DNA of 64,000 bases from Gaeumannomyces sp. JS-464 (Eukaryota > Ascomycota > Sordariomycetes > Magnaporthales > Magnaporthaceae). Under the pieces are notes generated by a model, which worked only from the letters and a program-made list of their open reading frames with translations, was not told where the DNA came from and did no database searches. The stretch covers positions 23,802-87,801 of the forward strand of contig NGZR01000011.1 of the NCBI GenBank assembly GCA_002197995.1. The letters run 5' to 3'. Position numbers and translations under genes: made by a program. This document shows positions 27,301 to 40,700 of the stretch, in pieces (position 1 is the stretch's first letter; each line of letters begins with the position of its first letter).

Positions 27301-30300
27301 TTACTGACTACCTACACACCGGTGCTTGACACACACACGCACTTACGTGGCTGACACTTACACTTACCTCACGGTACTACGTACACCACACGTCACTACA
27401 CGACTGACACGGACACACCTGACACACTACGGTACACTCGCGGACTCTACACGTCACACGTGACTACACTACACACACCACTTACCTTGTACACACACGA
27501 CGCACACCGACGTACACACTGGTACGTACTGTTTGACTTACTTTACACCTACTGTCACACCACTACACGACTGTACCTCTACACACGGGTTTTGACACAC
27601 GACACACTACTCTACACCCGACACGTCCCTTCTACACACCGACACACACACACCCTCTTGTCACACGACTTTTACTACCTACCTACTCACGACCACACGC
27701 TCCCACTTGTACACACTGACACACACTTTACACGTGGTACACTACACTTCTGCTTTGCACTTTGCGACACCTTCGTTACGCGCACACGCTGACACACACA
27801 CACCGCTTACACTCCTTGACTTTACTCACCACGGGTTTACCACGACCGGGGACGGGGTACCTTTTCTACTTGGTACTTTCTACACACACTACACACACTA
27901 CACACGTACTGTTGACCGACGTACACACACTTACGACACTTTGGTACTACTCTTTACCACTGTACACACGACCACGACGCTCTTTTACGACACGACTACT
28001 CCGGACACTTACCTTTTCACGCACGGTACGTACTTTTTACTACCACTCCACACCACCACACACACACACTTACACCTACTCGTGTCCTTTTACACACGAC
28101 TCTACGGGACACACACTTACTTACACACACCTTTGACTCACACTACTCCTTTACACTACACCTCACACACACACACACGCTGACCTTTGACGCTTTTTAC
28201 ACGTTACGCACTACTACACACTTACGTTTTACACACTACACGACACCACTTTACACACACTTACGACACGGGTTACACACACACACACTTGTACGCACCT
28301 ACACACACGCTACCACACTGACACTACACACGGTTTACTCTGACTCACACTTGCGACGCTGCTTTCCACACGACTCTTACTACCTCACTACCCTACGACC
28401 CTTCACGTCGACACACACTACTGACTTACTACCCACGACTTTACGGTTGACACTACGCACGGGTTTGCACACCACGCACGACACGGTTGTTTTTTTGTAC
28501 ACACTACTTCACACACACACTCTGTTACCACACCTACACGTCTGGACGTGACACTACTTCACACTTACGACACTTTACACTACTCTCTCACGCACTACAC
28601 ACACGACGACTGACCACACTTACTTACGCACACGTTTACGTTACACACTTTTTACGGTTGCGGTACACTACCTTACTACCTACACACGGTACACCACTTT
28701 GTACGACTTTACGACGTACACCACACACTCTTACCACGACTACTACACCTACCACACACACACTTACTACCCTTTTTTTACACACGTACACTTTTACTCC
28801 ACACGGACGACACACACACCTTACACACGACTTTTGTGGACTTTTTGTACACACGTACGCTCACACACTCACTGACACACGACACACACACACACTCACC
28901 TTACACCTCACGACACACGGGTTACGACTCACACACTTCACTGACACACTACACACACGCTCGACACTGACACCACCGGACACGACACACCTACACACAC
29001 TACACTTTTACCTTTTTTTTTTGACACACACACACACTACACCGACACCTCTACACACTTACACACTACTTTACTTGTGTCTACACTTTACACTACTACT
29101 CGTTTGTGCGTTTTTACGCACACGACTACACACTTCGGTACGCCTTGGGTTTACACGCTCACTGTTTTACTTTTACTTACGGTACCTACGCTTACTTACT
29201 ACCACCACACACTTCACGGTACCACACCTACACCTTGGACTACGTCTACTACTACTACACTTACCTACGTACTTACGTGACTACTACACACCACACCGAC
29301 TGGACTGCTTTTTACGGACACGCTCCTGACTACTACACCCACTTACTACTACTACACACTTTCTCCTTACCTTGTACTTTACGTACTACGGGTTTTACTT
29401 TACACACGTTACGTGCTGCTCCTTTTCACCTTTTGACTCTCCTACACACACACGGACCTTGGGACACACTCCTTACTTACACCACTACCGTTGGGACGTA
29501 CACACTACTCACACACTTCCGGGGACACGCCCTACACACGCTTCTGGTACCTACACACCCACTACTACTGACACACACTACTACGACGTGGCTGACACTT
29601 ACACTTACCTCACGGTACCACGTACACCACACGTCACGACACGACTGACGTGACACACGCGACACACTGGGCACACTCGCGGACTCTACACGTCACGTAC
29701 ACTACCACTACCGACTCACACGCACGTCGACGTACTTACTTGTACACACGACGCACACCGACGTACACACCGGTACGTTGACTGTGGTACTGACACTTTA
29801 CCCACCACTTTACACGACTGTACCTCTACACACGGGCTTCGTACACGACACGTTACTCACACGTTACACACACTCCCTTCTACACCCACACTTACTTCAC
29901 ACACACCACACTTTCACTTCTACGTGCGTCTACACCCTACGACCACTACACCACACACTTACCCTACTACGACTCCTTGACTTTACTACTCACGGACTTC
30001 TCTGACTGCACGACACGGACTGCTTTCTTGTTCTACACTTCGTACACTCACCCACACACACACACCTACCTACGGTTGACCACACTTACGACGGTTACAC
30101 TTTCACCACACTTACACCCTCACTGTTACGACGACCCTACGACTCTTTTACACACACTTACTTACACACACCCACACTACCACTCCTTCTGCACGACACG
30201 GACTGTACTTGGTACACACGACACACGACACACTGGTTGTTGTGACTTTCACCACACTACGGTTCTTTACGACTCACACACTACACTACACCACACACAC

Positions 30301-33300
30301 GTACACTACCCTCACTTTTGACTACACACTACTCTACACACACACCTACACTACACTACTTCTGACTTACTTTACTTACTTTACACACACACGTTGTCAC
30401 TGACTGACTGCACACCGTACGGGACACCACTTTACACCACACCTGACACGACTTTACCACACACACACTACGTTACACTACTTACGACGCTTCTTTACAC
30501 ACTACGACGGACTTACACCTCCTTTACCTACTTACGACACGCCTTCCCTACACTACCTGCTTTACGCACACACACCCACTTACTTACCCACCCACCTTAC
30601 GTGTCACACACTTACGACCCCTCACACTGGGTACGCTGGTTTTACCACACGTGGTGACTGGTTGTTTTACACACTTACGTACTTACGACGACACTCTACA
30701 CACTTACCACTACACACACCACGGACACGTCGTGTACTCACTTACCTTTTTGTACGTACACCTCACACCACTACTTACGACGACTGACACTTACCTACTT
30801 GACACACACGTTTACGTACGACTTTCTTCGGGTGTGGTCACACACCTTACTTCTTACTACACACGACTTACTACTTGACGTTTACGACTGTCACACTCAC
30901 TTCACACACGACTACACTTACTGACACACACGACTTTTACCCTTTTTTCACACACACTACCTCTACTTACTTGGCGTTACACACTCTACACGGACTTTTG
31001 ACACGACTTGACGCTACACACGTACGCACACACACACACTACCACACACACGTTCACTTTACACCTACACCGACACGGTTTTGACTCACTACTTCGTCTA
31101 CACTAACACACGACGGACACTGACACTACACACGGTACGACTACCCTACGACACTACACACCTACCTTTACGTACCGTACGTACCGGCTACCTACTGACA
31201 CACTACACGCACGACGGTACTACTGACTTACTACTACACACACTTGTTTTTTCTTTACACTTTGGACCGACTACACACTTTACACCCGTCACTCACTGTG
31301 GACCGTACTACTGACTGCGACTACCCTACCTACTACGTACACCTACCACTTTGTACGCCACTTACTACGCCACACACTACTCTACTTTTGTTTTTTTACT
31401 TACGACACACTACACTTTACCTACTACCACACGTACACTTCTTTTTTACTACTCCTGCTTTGCTACTCCGGACGGACTACTGGACTACTTCACCACCCAC
31501 CACACTACTCTTACACTTGACACCACTCTGGTTTACTTACACTACACGTTCTTTACCTTTCCTTGACTTACTACGGTACCACGTACGTGGGTTTACACCT
31601 CACACTTTACGACACTACACACACACGACTTACTTTGCCTACCCGGTGACACTGGGCCGTACCTGTGGGCTACACACCTACTCACACACCTCCGGGGACA
31701 CCTTCTACACTGCCTTTACGGTACCCACACGCTACTACACTCGACACACGACTTACTACACGTGGCTGACCTTACACTTCTTCACGGTACTGGTACACCA
31801 CACGCCACACGGACTACACGTTTACTACACCTACACTACACTACACTACACACACACACACACTGACTACACGTTACTACACCTTTACACTGACACCACA
31901 CTCGCGGACTCTACACACTCACGTACGTACACTTACCACACACTTACACTACGCTTGCTTCTCTTCGGGCTACCACGGACACACGACACACGCTACCTGT
32001 ACACACACGCACACCGACGTACGACCGGTACGTTACTTACCACTGTGTACGCTTTTACCCTTTCGGCCTTCCTTACTACACGACACGCACGCCACGCTAC
32101 ACGGGACACGGGCACACTACACACACACTACTCTTTACACTACACTTTTTACTCTTTTCTTACTTACTACTACTACACGTACTACACGGTACTTTTTTTT
32201 TCACTGTACACTTACACGGTGTACTTCTACACTACACTACACTACGACACACGGACACTGCTTACCTTACGTGCTACTGTACGTACTGCACGCACACTAC
32301 ACACGACTTTACACACCTACTTTGTACACCTTTTCTCTACTTACTTTACCGACCACACACTTTTTGGTTGTTTCACCGTTTACCACACCCACACACACAC
32401 ACACTTTACGTTTACGCTCCACACTACACACTACCACTCTTACCACGACACGACACGACTACTTCACACCTTCTTCACACCGGTTACACGACGTGACTAC
32501 TTCTTACACCACACTACACTACACACACACACGACACTGCACCTACCTACACTACCTACCACGACTTTCTCGTTACCACACCACGGTACACTACACCTTA
32601 CACACTCCTTGACTTTACTTACCACGGTACTCACCTGACCGGTGACACGGTACGTTTCTCTTGTACTCACTTACACACCGTACACTACTGGCTTCTCGTT
32701 TTTCGCTCTTACTCCACCACTCTTACTTCACGTACCTTTGTTCTACGACCCTGTGGGCTTACTACCACGGGGTCTACACGGACTACACCCGTACACGACA
32801 CACCTACTTCACACCCGTTACACCACCTTCACGGTGGTACCTACTACCACGCCCGTACACACACTACTACACTACACTACTGGGCCTACGACTACACACT
32901 TCGGCGGACGCCGACTGGACACACACTACACACGGTACACGTCTGGTACTTTACTCGACACTCACCTACACTTGACCACACACTACACTACACGACCTTA
33001 CTACTGGACTCTACGTGTACACACTTTACACGTCACTACGACTTTTCTTGTTACTACTTCCACTTACACGCACTACTACGACACACGACTTACACACACA
33101 CCTACGTACACCACTTTGTACACGGCTTTACACTTACACGTACTGGGTACCTCTGGGTTTACACACTTACGACGACTTTTACGACACTACCTGCTACTTA
33201 CACGGTACTTACCTTGACGACGACGACACCACGTACCTACTTTACACTACCTTTACACACCCCGGACACACTACTACTACACACGACCGGCTGTACGCTT

Positions 33301-36300
33301 GCGCACCACACTTTTGGTTACTACACACCACTACCTGACACGACACACCCACTACGGCGACACGCCTACACGACACACGCGTACGTCACCACCTGACACG
33401 ACACGTCACACACGCCCACACACTACTCTCTGTGTCACACACTACGGTACGACACACACCACCTCACGACACGACACACCTTACGCCACACACTTACACA
33501 CACGGTCGTACTCCGTTCACGACACCGGTCTGGGACGGGCTACACACGTTCACACTTGGACACGTGTACTGACCCTACGACTACCTGGGACTACACACAC
33601 ACCTACTTTACTCCTACCACACTGACACACGGGGCACGCTCACACGCACTTACGGTACTACTACTACCACGGACACCCACTTACGTACCACTACTTTTTC
33701 ACACGGACGCTCCTCGGCACCCTTACTACACACGGACACGGTACTACTTTTTACACACACACGACTTGCACTCACGACTACCGTACGACTACGTACGGAC
33801 TCTTACGACGTTACGTCCCACCCACCCACTGACCCCTTGCTGTACCCTTACGTTACACGCACCTACTGCCGGGACCGGGTTGACACGTCGTACTTCCACA
33901 CACTTGCTCTTCACTACCACACACGACTCTTACACACCTTTTGGACGCACACACTTACACACGCTTACCTTTGACTGGTGTACGGGACTACACTTACCTA
34001 CACACTCTGACACGCTACACACACGTACTGTGTGCACTTCACGACCACGACGTTACCTTCTCTTACACACCACACACTTACCCACACGGTACACTTTTAC
34101 CCTCACTTTTGCACTTGTACCCCTTTACACACACACCTCACACACACGGTGCCGACTTTCCACACCTTTGACTTACGACTACTCGTTACACTACTTACTG
34201 CTTACACTGCACACACACACGTTTACACCTGACACACTTGACCTTACACACACACTACTTGTTACACTACTACACGACGCTTCACTTGACACTTTACGGT
34301 TTACTCTGACGGTACTTACACACACGCACGCTTTCCCTGACCTACTACTTCCACGTACTCTACGACCCTACGCTTACTCTACTTACCACCACACGACACT
34401 TACCCACCACTCCTGACACTGACACTGGCCGGGTTTACCTACCCGGACGACACGGACTGTTTCTTTGTACACACGGTTACACCACACACGGTCGTACACT
34501 ACACACTGTGGACGTACGGTGTTCACACTTACGTTTTTCACACCTACGCTCACACACTCTACCGACGACTGACACTTACTTACTTACGACACACGCTTTG
34601 TACACCTTACCTTTACACTTGTGGTCGTCTGGTTCGTGTTGTTGACACACTCACCTGACGGTTACTTTCCACACTGTACCTACACACTTTTCTGACTACA
34701 CTTACTGACTACTACACTCACTACGACACTTCTTTACACACACACACTCCTACTACCGGGTACGCTGCGCACGACACACACGGTACACACGACTTTCGCT
34801 GACTTGACACTTCGACGTACGCACGACACACTTACTTACACACACTGGTGGACCACTTTACACCACCCACGACGGGTTACTACACGGACACACTTACTGC
34901 ACACACTACACACTCTGGACACTGACACCACCTGGACACGACTCTACTCGACTTTTTACACACCTCCACGTTACCTTCTGACCACACTTACGTACACTTT
35001 GGTGCTTGCTGCTTCTACTCCTACACACGGGTACACGCACGTACGCCTTTGGTTACCTACCACCACCACACACTCACACCCACACCACGACCACACTCAC
35101 CTACGCACGACTACACGTCTGCTACACTCACACTTACTTACACGTACGGTCGGTTACTACACGACTCACGTACTACACGCTACGTTGCTTGTTTACTTTC
35201 TACCTACACGGGTCTACTTTCTTCCTTGCTTCGCACGCTTCGCTGCTTACGTTGACGACACGTACGCGACCCCTCCGCTACACGTACGACCTTACGTACA
35301 CACACGACTTTTTTGTTGTTACTCACTTCTTGCTGTTGTTTTTGCTGTTGTTTACTTGGTTACTACCTACTACCTACGGACACTACTTTGTCGTACACCA
35401 CTTACACGACCACGTACCTACTCTCTCACTGTACGGACTTTACTACTTACTTACGCTTTACACGTACTACTCTACCACACTACGACACTCACACCTCACA
35501 CGCTTTTGTACTTTTACTTTACACTACCACTACTTCTACTTACGTACACCTTACACACTGCACTTTACTTACTACTTACACTACACCTACTACGGGTTTT
35601 CTTTACTACTTCTTACTTCACACTACACCACACTACACACGACGTACTACACACACTTACACTACGACTACACACACCACACTTCTCCTACTCCACGTTA
35701 CACTTACGTCACACTACACGGGGACTACTTTTTACTACTACACACTCCTTTACTTACGCTTTACACGTTTACACCTACTTACCTACTACTTTTTTTTGCA
35801 CGGTGGACACACACACGACGGACACCGCCTGCACGCACTTTACTACGGTTACGTGTACTACTTTACCACGGTACTACACTTTTTACACACCTTACGACTA
35901 CTTACACGACACTTACCCGGCGCACACGCTCGTTACTTTTGTTACACTGCACACTACGGCGACACGCCGCCTACCTTCTACGCGTACGTTACTGACACGC
36001 ACTTACCCTTTACACACTACTACTTTACTACTCTACTTACTGACACACACACTACTACTCACCCACTACTGCTGGACACACCTCCTTACCACACTTACTG
36101 CTACCTGGTTTTACTACTTACTTACACTTCACACGTGACACACTGTACTACACTTTTGGACCACACTCACGCACGGACACACCACACTACACCACACGCC
36201 CCGTTACTGACGTACGGGTCCTCACGACGACCTTTACCGTGACTACCACCCGGTACGCTTTTACACTTACTTACACACACACACACACACACGCTACTTG

Positions 36301-38566
36301 GCTGACACGACTACACACGTCCACTTTCACTCCGACTACACCACTACGGTTTCACTTACTACTTTACTCACACTTTTACTTTACTCCTCTTTTTACACCT
36401 GTACACACCACCGGTTACACACACACGACACCGGTACTACGACTGTTTTACACTCTTCGTGGTACACCACACTTTGTACGTACACTTGTCACCACTTACA
36501 CACTTACACTACACCACTTACACACACGGTTACTACCTCGACACCACTTACGTGACACTTTACACTACGCACTCCGTACTTCCACGTCACACACACCCCT
36601 GTACCTACGCTACCTACTACACACACTTACGACACGTACGACTTCTACTTCTACCTACACTACACACTCTACGTTCACGGTTCGGTTGACTTACTACCTT
36701 CACGGTACACGGACTTCACTCTCCCCTTACACACCCTTGACTTTACTTACCACGGACTTTACCGGACTGCACGACACGGGTGTTTTACTGGTCACACACC
36801 TTACGACACACACACCCCACACGACTTCACACTACCACGGACTGACTCACGTCCACACCCACGGGTTTCACACACTACACACGCTCCACTACACACACAC
36901 GACTACACGGACGCTACTTACACACCTTACTTACTGTTTTACTTTTGGACTCACGTACGGTACCACACTTACGTGTTGCACGGTGCACGACTTGCCTTAC
37001 GTTTTTCCGTTACACTTCGTTACGACACCCTACTTTTACGCTTGTACTACACTTCCTCACTTTTGACCACACACTACTCCTTTACACTACACCCACACAC
37101 ACACTGGGCCGACCTACCTACCTTACTTTACGACGACGGTACGTTACTGACTGACTGCACACCGACACACGGACGCACTTTACACCGGACTACCTGGTCT
37201 TCACACGCTACTTACTACACACTACTACCGTGCTTCTTTACACACTACGACGGACTTACACCTGACTGGACCTTACACACGACACGCTTTCCCACGACAC
37301 ACCTGTTGCCGTGTCTACGACCCTGTCGTACACACCCCACGTTACTTACACCGACCCCTGACGTGACGTTGCTGGACTTTACCGACGCGGTGACGGGTTG
37401 TTTTTACTACTTACACTACTACACTACACACTCTGCCACCCTACTACACGTCACGGACTTTCACACGTACCTACCTACACGACTTTCACTTTACGTTCAC
37501 ACCACTTCTCGTGACTGACGCTACTTGACTGACACACACGTTTACGTACGACTTTTTTTACACACTGTGGTACACACTACTTCTTTACCCCCACACGGAC
37601 ACCACGACCCGTGCGGACTTTTGTACTGCGACGACACTTTCACCTGACTACACCTACTGCTACACACACTCACTACCCACTTCTTTACACACCTTCACTC
37701 ACACACTCACACACGGACGTCACACACTTACACACGACTTTCACACTGACCTGACTGTCACACGTACGCCGACACCTACACTTACGACACACTACACACG
37801 CTCACCCTTACACTACACACACACGGACTTACGCTGACGACTTACCTTGTACTTACACACGCACGGTACTGACACCACGGGGCACGACCTACACTTACGG
37901 TACGGTCTACCTTACACGGTACACACACTGGTGTGACTGACCTTACACACACTACACGTACACACTTACTTTCACTTTACTGTTTGGCTTTACACCTACA
38001 CGTTACACACACACACACACACACGCTACACGTACACGCTACACACCACACGCTACACTGACACACTACACCTTACTTACTACACTGTACACACTGACTT
38101 CCTCCCCTGGTACGGTTTTTTTGCTACACACCACACACTGGTACTTACACGTGCTGCTACTACGACTACACACGGTTACTACTTTTTCTACTCTTTACAC
38201 TCGCTACTTCTTACCACACGTGTACACTTGGGGCACGTTTACCTACTCTACACACTGTACACTACACGACACACTTTACTTTTTACTTCTTCTGACTTAC
38301 TACACACACTACACACTCCTTTACTTTACACACACTTCTACACACTTACACACCGGGGACTACTTACTTGACTACGACACACTACACTACACTACTACAC
38401 TTACACACTCTACTTACCACTTTACACTTACTACACACTACTACACCTACTGTCTACGTTCTGTCTCTACTTACCTACTCTCACACTACACTTACCACTT
38501 ACGTACGTTTTACTTACTTCACTTTTACTGACACTACACACGACACTGACTTACACGTACTGGGTA
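24333..38566 (+). CDS. nad2: NADH dehydrogenase subunit 2, split by five or more group I introns
   Basis: Membrane subunit of respiratory complex I. Exons (window positions): 24333-24836, 26996-27216, 29148-29443, 31301-31640, 35409-35804, 38097-38566. Decoded landmarks are SLYNRVAII, FYPRKVWSPEYASL, MGEHLNIIEYP, AIELQSYGLYLLSTIYRNSE, GGLIYFLLG, GLSSCFILLGTSLLY, KVSAAPFHFWSP, DVYDAIPTIVTTFVA, NWTSGLLISSLLSLIIGTV, STISHVGFILLALS, IPPLVGFFAKQMVLSAA and NKEWLSMGT. Start chosen at the ATG giving MLLTSILL. All five junctions keep the frame, with 5' exons ending in T and introns ending in G. TGA is Trp. Several homopolymer slips break the frame as written. The last residues after SMGT may lie in a further exon that I did not find. 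Confidence 0.92.
24837..26995 (+). mobile_element. nad2 group I intron 1 with LAGLIDADG gene
   Basis: Core elements: AAACTCCGGGGAACTCC near 24880, AATTAATTATTCATGTAAGG near 24962, GGACAATCGCGGATCTAAGTC near 25158. The reading frame runs on from the core (NRGSKS, then VDGSW and LRCTLRRFER). It has two LAGLIDADG motifs: NPWFVTGFTDGDGSFAV at 25515-25590 and AGFITAEGSF at about 26183-26225. Ends in G before CTAATTTTATTA of exon 2. A G+C-rich repeat cluster occupies 26750-26930 inside the intron tail. Confidence 0.85.
27217..29147 (+). mobile_element. nad2 group I intron 2 with LAGLIDADG gene
   Basis: Core at about 27260-27460 with the ACTCCGGGGA and TCGCGGACTCTAA elements. LAGLIDADG motifs are WFITGFTDGEGYFSIGIS near 27812-27870 and GFATAEGCFFV at 28459-28500, about 160 residues apart. 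The intron splits the conserved LGG of nad2 and ends ...CCTTG before GGTTTAAGC. Confidence 0.85.
29444..31300 (+). mobile_element. nad2 group I intron 3 with LAGLIDADG gene
   Basis: Core at 29487-29700 (AACTTCCGGGGAACGCC, GTGGCTGAATTAATTACTC, GGCAATCGCGGACTCTAA). Motifs: FISGFSDAEGCFLVL near 29968-30020 and WVAGFTSGDGCF at 30625-30668. It separates SP from DVYD in nad2. The reverse-strand copy of this core is the last thing in the window (about 63730-64000). Confidence 0.85.
32700..33885 (+). mobile_element. Nested group I intron inside a LAGLIDADG endonuclease gene
   Basis: This insert splits the LAGLIDADG reading frame of nad2 intron 4 between its first motif and the IALHTKDL segment. It carries a GIY-YIG gene (32942-33400) followed by core-like text: TGAAACGGGGCAGCTCAAGC near 33625, similar to the element near 37870. 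Its exact ends are not fixed: the 5' end lies in about 32690-32760, the 3' end just before the GWSR-like codons at about 33880. Distance between the two LAGLIDADG motifs is about 1810 written bases versus about 630 in sibling introns. Confidence 0.72.
32942..33400 (+). CDS. GIY-YIG homing endonuclease of the nested intron
   Basis: Decoded protein shows SGIYRITNWQ, then YGSSVNLSHRFSCY (catalytic GIY and Y-G strands), and in the C-terminal part REQYY, LNPEY and FGYKHT near 33235-33350. The order and spacing match the rnl GIY-YIG genes in this window. Frame slips occur, so start and stop are approximate. Confidence 0.75.
35805..38096 (+). mobile_element. nad2 group I intron 5 with LAGLIDADG gene
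   Basis: Begins after GCAGGT and ends in G before ATTCCTCCC, so the nad2 AGIPPL motif is restored on joining. LAGLIDADG motifs: FITGFTDAEGCFMV at 36732-36790 and AGFTSGEGCFYI at 37372-37415. Core-like text (AAACAGGGGCAGACTAATTA) is at about 37868-37905, after the gene, so the order here is gene then core, unlike introns 1-4. Confidence 0.8.
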
Positions 38567-38779
38567 CCCACTACTGACCCCCTACTTCTTACCTACTGTG
38601 CTACACTGACGTACTTACTACCTCGTACACTTTACTTACCTGCTACTCACACACTACCACACTACCACACTTTCACTCCGACTACCTTACTCTACACTTA
38701 CACGTACTCCTTCTCTTACACTCGTACCTACGACCACCACCGTCTACTACCACTACCACTCTCACCTTACTCTTCTACT

Positions 38780-40020
38780 TTTGTGCGTACGCTACCTCAC
38801 ACACACGACTACCTCACACTGTACCTCTACGTCACTACACTTACCCACTACCTACACGCTACTACTCACCCTTTACTTTACTACTCTGGTTACTTCACGA
38901 CTGCACGACACGGTTGTTTCACACCGTACGGTTTTCACACACGGACACTCCTACACTGGGACACACTTCTACTGTCCGTCCTTTACTTTCACACACTACC
39001 ACACGTTCACCTCTACACACGACTACACTTTACTTACTTACACTGCACACACTTACGACACACTTACTTTACGGTACGTACTTGGACACACCACTTCACT
39101 ACGTACACGGGGACACTACACACTCACACTACTTCGCGGTACACGACTCTTTACGACTGACTACTTTTACACACACACTCACTTTCACCACTTTTGACTA
39201 CACTTACCCCTTTACACTACACCTCACACACACGACACACGCACGACTTTTTACCTACTTTACACGCACACACTACGTCTACTACACACTTACGTTGACA
39301 CGGGGACACCACTTTACTCACGCCACACACGGGTTACCACACGACACACTTGTACACACTACTTCGTGCTTCGACTACACACTTTACGGTTTACTCGCAC
39401 TTCCTTGACACGACCTACTTTTTCCTACACTACCTGTGCCTGTTTCTACGGCCCCTTACTACGACACACACTACTTACCTACTCCCTGACTTCTGACGTG
39501 GACTGGCGGGACTTTGTTTCACGGTGACGGGTTGTTTTTTACGTTACACTTTGGCTACACACTACTGGTGGACGTTACACACTTACGACTGGACGTTTCA
39601 CTTACACGTTTTACACGGTACTCTCACACCACTTTACACGACGACTGACACTTACTTACCTACACGACTCACTTTACTTACCTTTTTTTGGACTGTGGTA
39701 CTACTTCACACTTACTCACCTCTGGACACGTACGCACACGTTGGGTGCTGGACGTACTTTACTTGTTACGACACACCTTTTCGGACCACTACTGACGACT
39801 ACACACACTACACTTCCACTTTTTTACACACACCCACTGACGACTACACGACGGTGTTACACACACGACGACGGACTTTTGACACGACTTGACACTTCTA
39901 CGTACGCTGACACTTTACTACACTCTACACGGCTCACTCTACACCCACACACGACGGGACTTACGACTACACGACTTCGTGACACACTACACACACTCAC
40001 GTCGCTTGCGCACACTGACA
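38780..40020 (+). CDS. LAGLIDADG endonuclease gene downstream of nad2 exon 6
   Basis: Motifs PLFISGYSDAEGCFNVR near 38870-38945 and AGFVSGEGCFL near 39503-39545; the C-terminus reads GLDKIREIKS near 39957. It follows NKEWLSMGT of nad2 with no recognisable core in between. It is either the gene of a sixth nad2 intron whose core (40020-40280) I did not recognise, or a copy fused to the nad2 3' end. Confidence 0.7.
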
Positions 40021-40279
40021 CTACACACTTACACGACTACACTTTTTACTACGCACTACCACTCTGCTGTGACACGCCACGCCACGCGTACTACTTTTGT
40101 ACTTTACTACGTACTTTACGCCGACGACGCACACTACGGTTGCCCACACTTACACTTTGGTTACACTACACTACACCACACTTTTACACACACACGACTT
40201 GGACTTACACTTGCACACGACACTACTCACACACCCCCGACTGTTTACTTTGACTGACTTTGCACGCGACACGTTTGTC

Positions 40280-40600
40280 TTGTTTTACTCACTTTTGTAC
40301 GTACGCCTACCGACACGTACCGGCTGCTTCGCTACCTTCGTACGGACGGCTACTTACACTACGTACCTCACCTACTACACTACACTACTACACGACCACA
40401 CACACACCGTTCACACCGACCTACACTACGGTGACGTACCACACCTACACCACACTACACTCCTACTACTACACACGACTCCACACTGCCCTACCGACAC
40501 GCTACCACACACTTACGTACGCTTCGCACGGGTACACTACACCACTACGTCTGACACCACACTACTACGACGACTACTACTTGACACACACACTTACACT
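40280..40600. repeat. Dispersed repeat cluster before nad3
   Basis: Decoded CTTCGTA, GAAGTACGGCTGCTTCGCTA and related units, as in the other repeat fields. No gene seen between here and the nad3 start. Confidence 0.6.
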
Positions 40601-40700
40601 TTTACGTTACTTTACTTACACCTACACTACACTTACTTACACCACCGCTTGACCTACTACTTGGTACCACACGTTTTACTTTACACTTACTTACACTTAC

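Larger units (their letters stand above)
31641..35408 (+). mobile_element. nad2 group I intron 4, its LAGLIDADG gene interrupted by another intron
   Basis: Core at 31685-31930. The first LAGLIDADG motif, FITGITDGEGSFSCII, is at 32612-32680. The protein resumes at about 33885 as FQIALHTKDLKLLEQIK, which normally follows the first motif after some 25 residues. The second motif LAGFTTGEGCFFV is at 34427-34480. The gap holds a GIY-YIG gene and group I-like core text. A repeat cluster lies at 35160-35290. The intron ends TTAAG before ACAGTACTATC. Confidence 0.82.
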
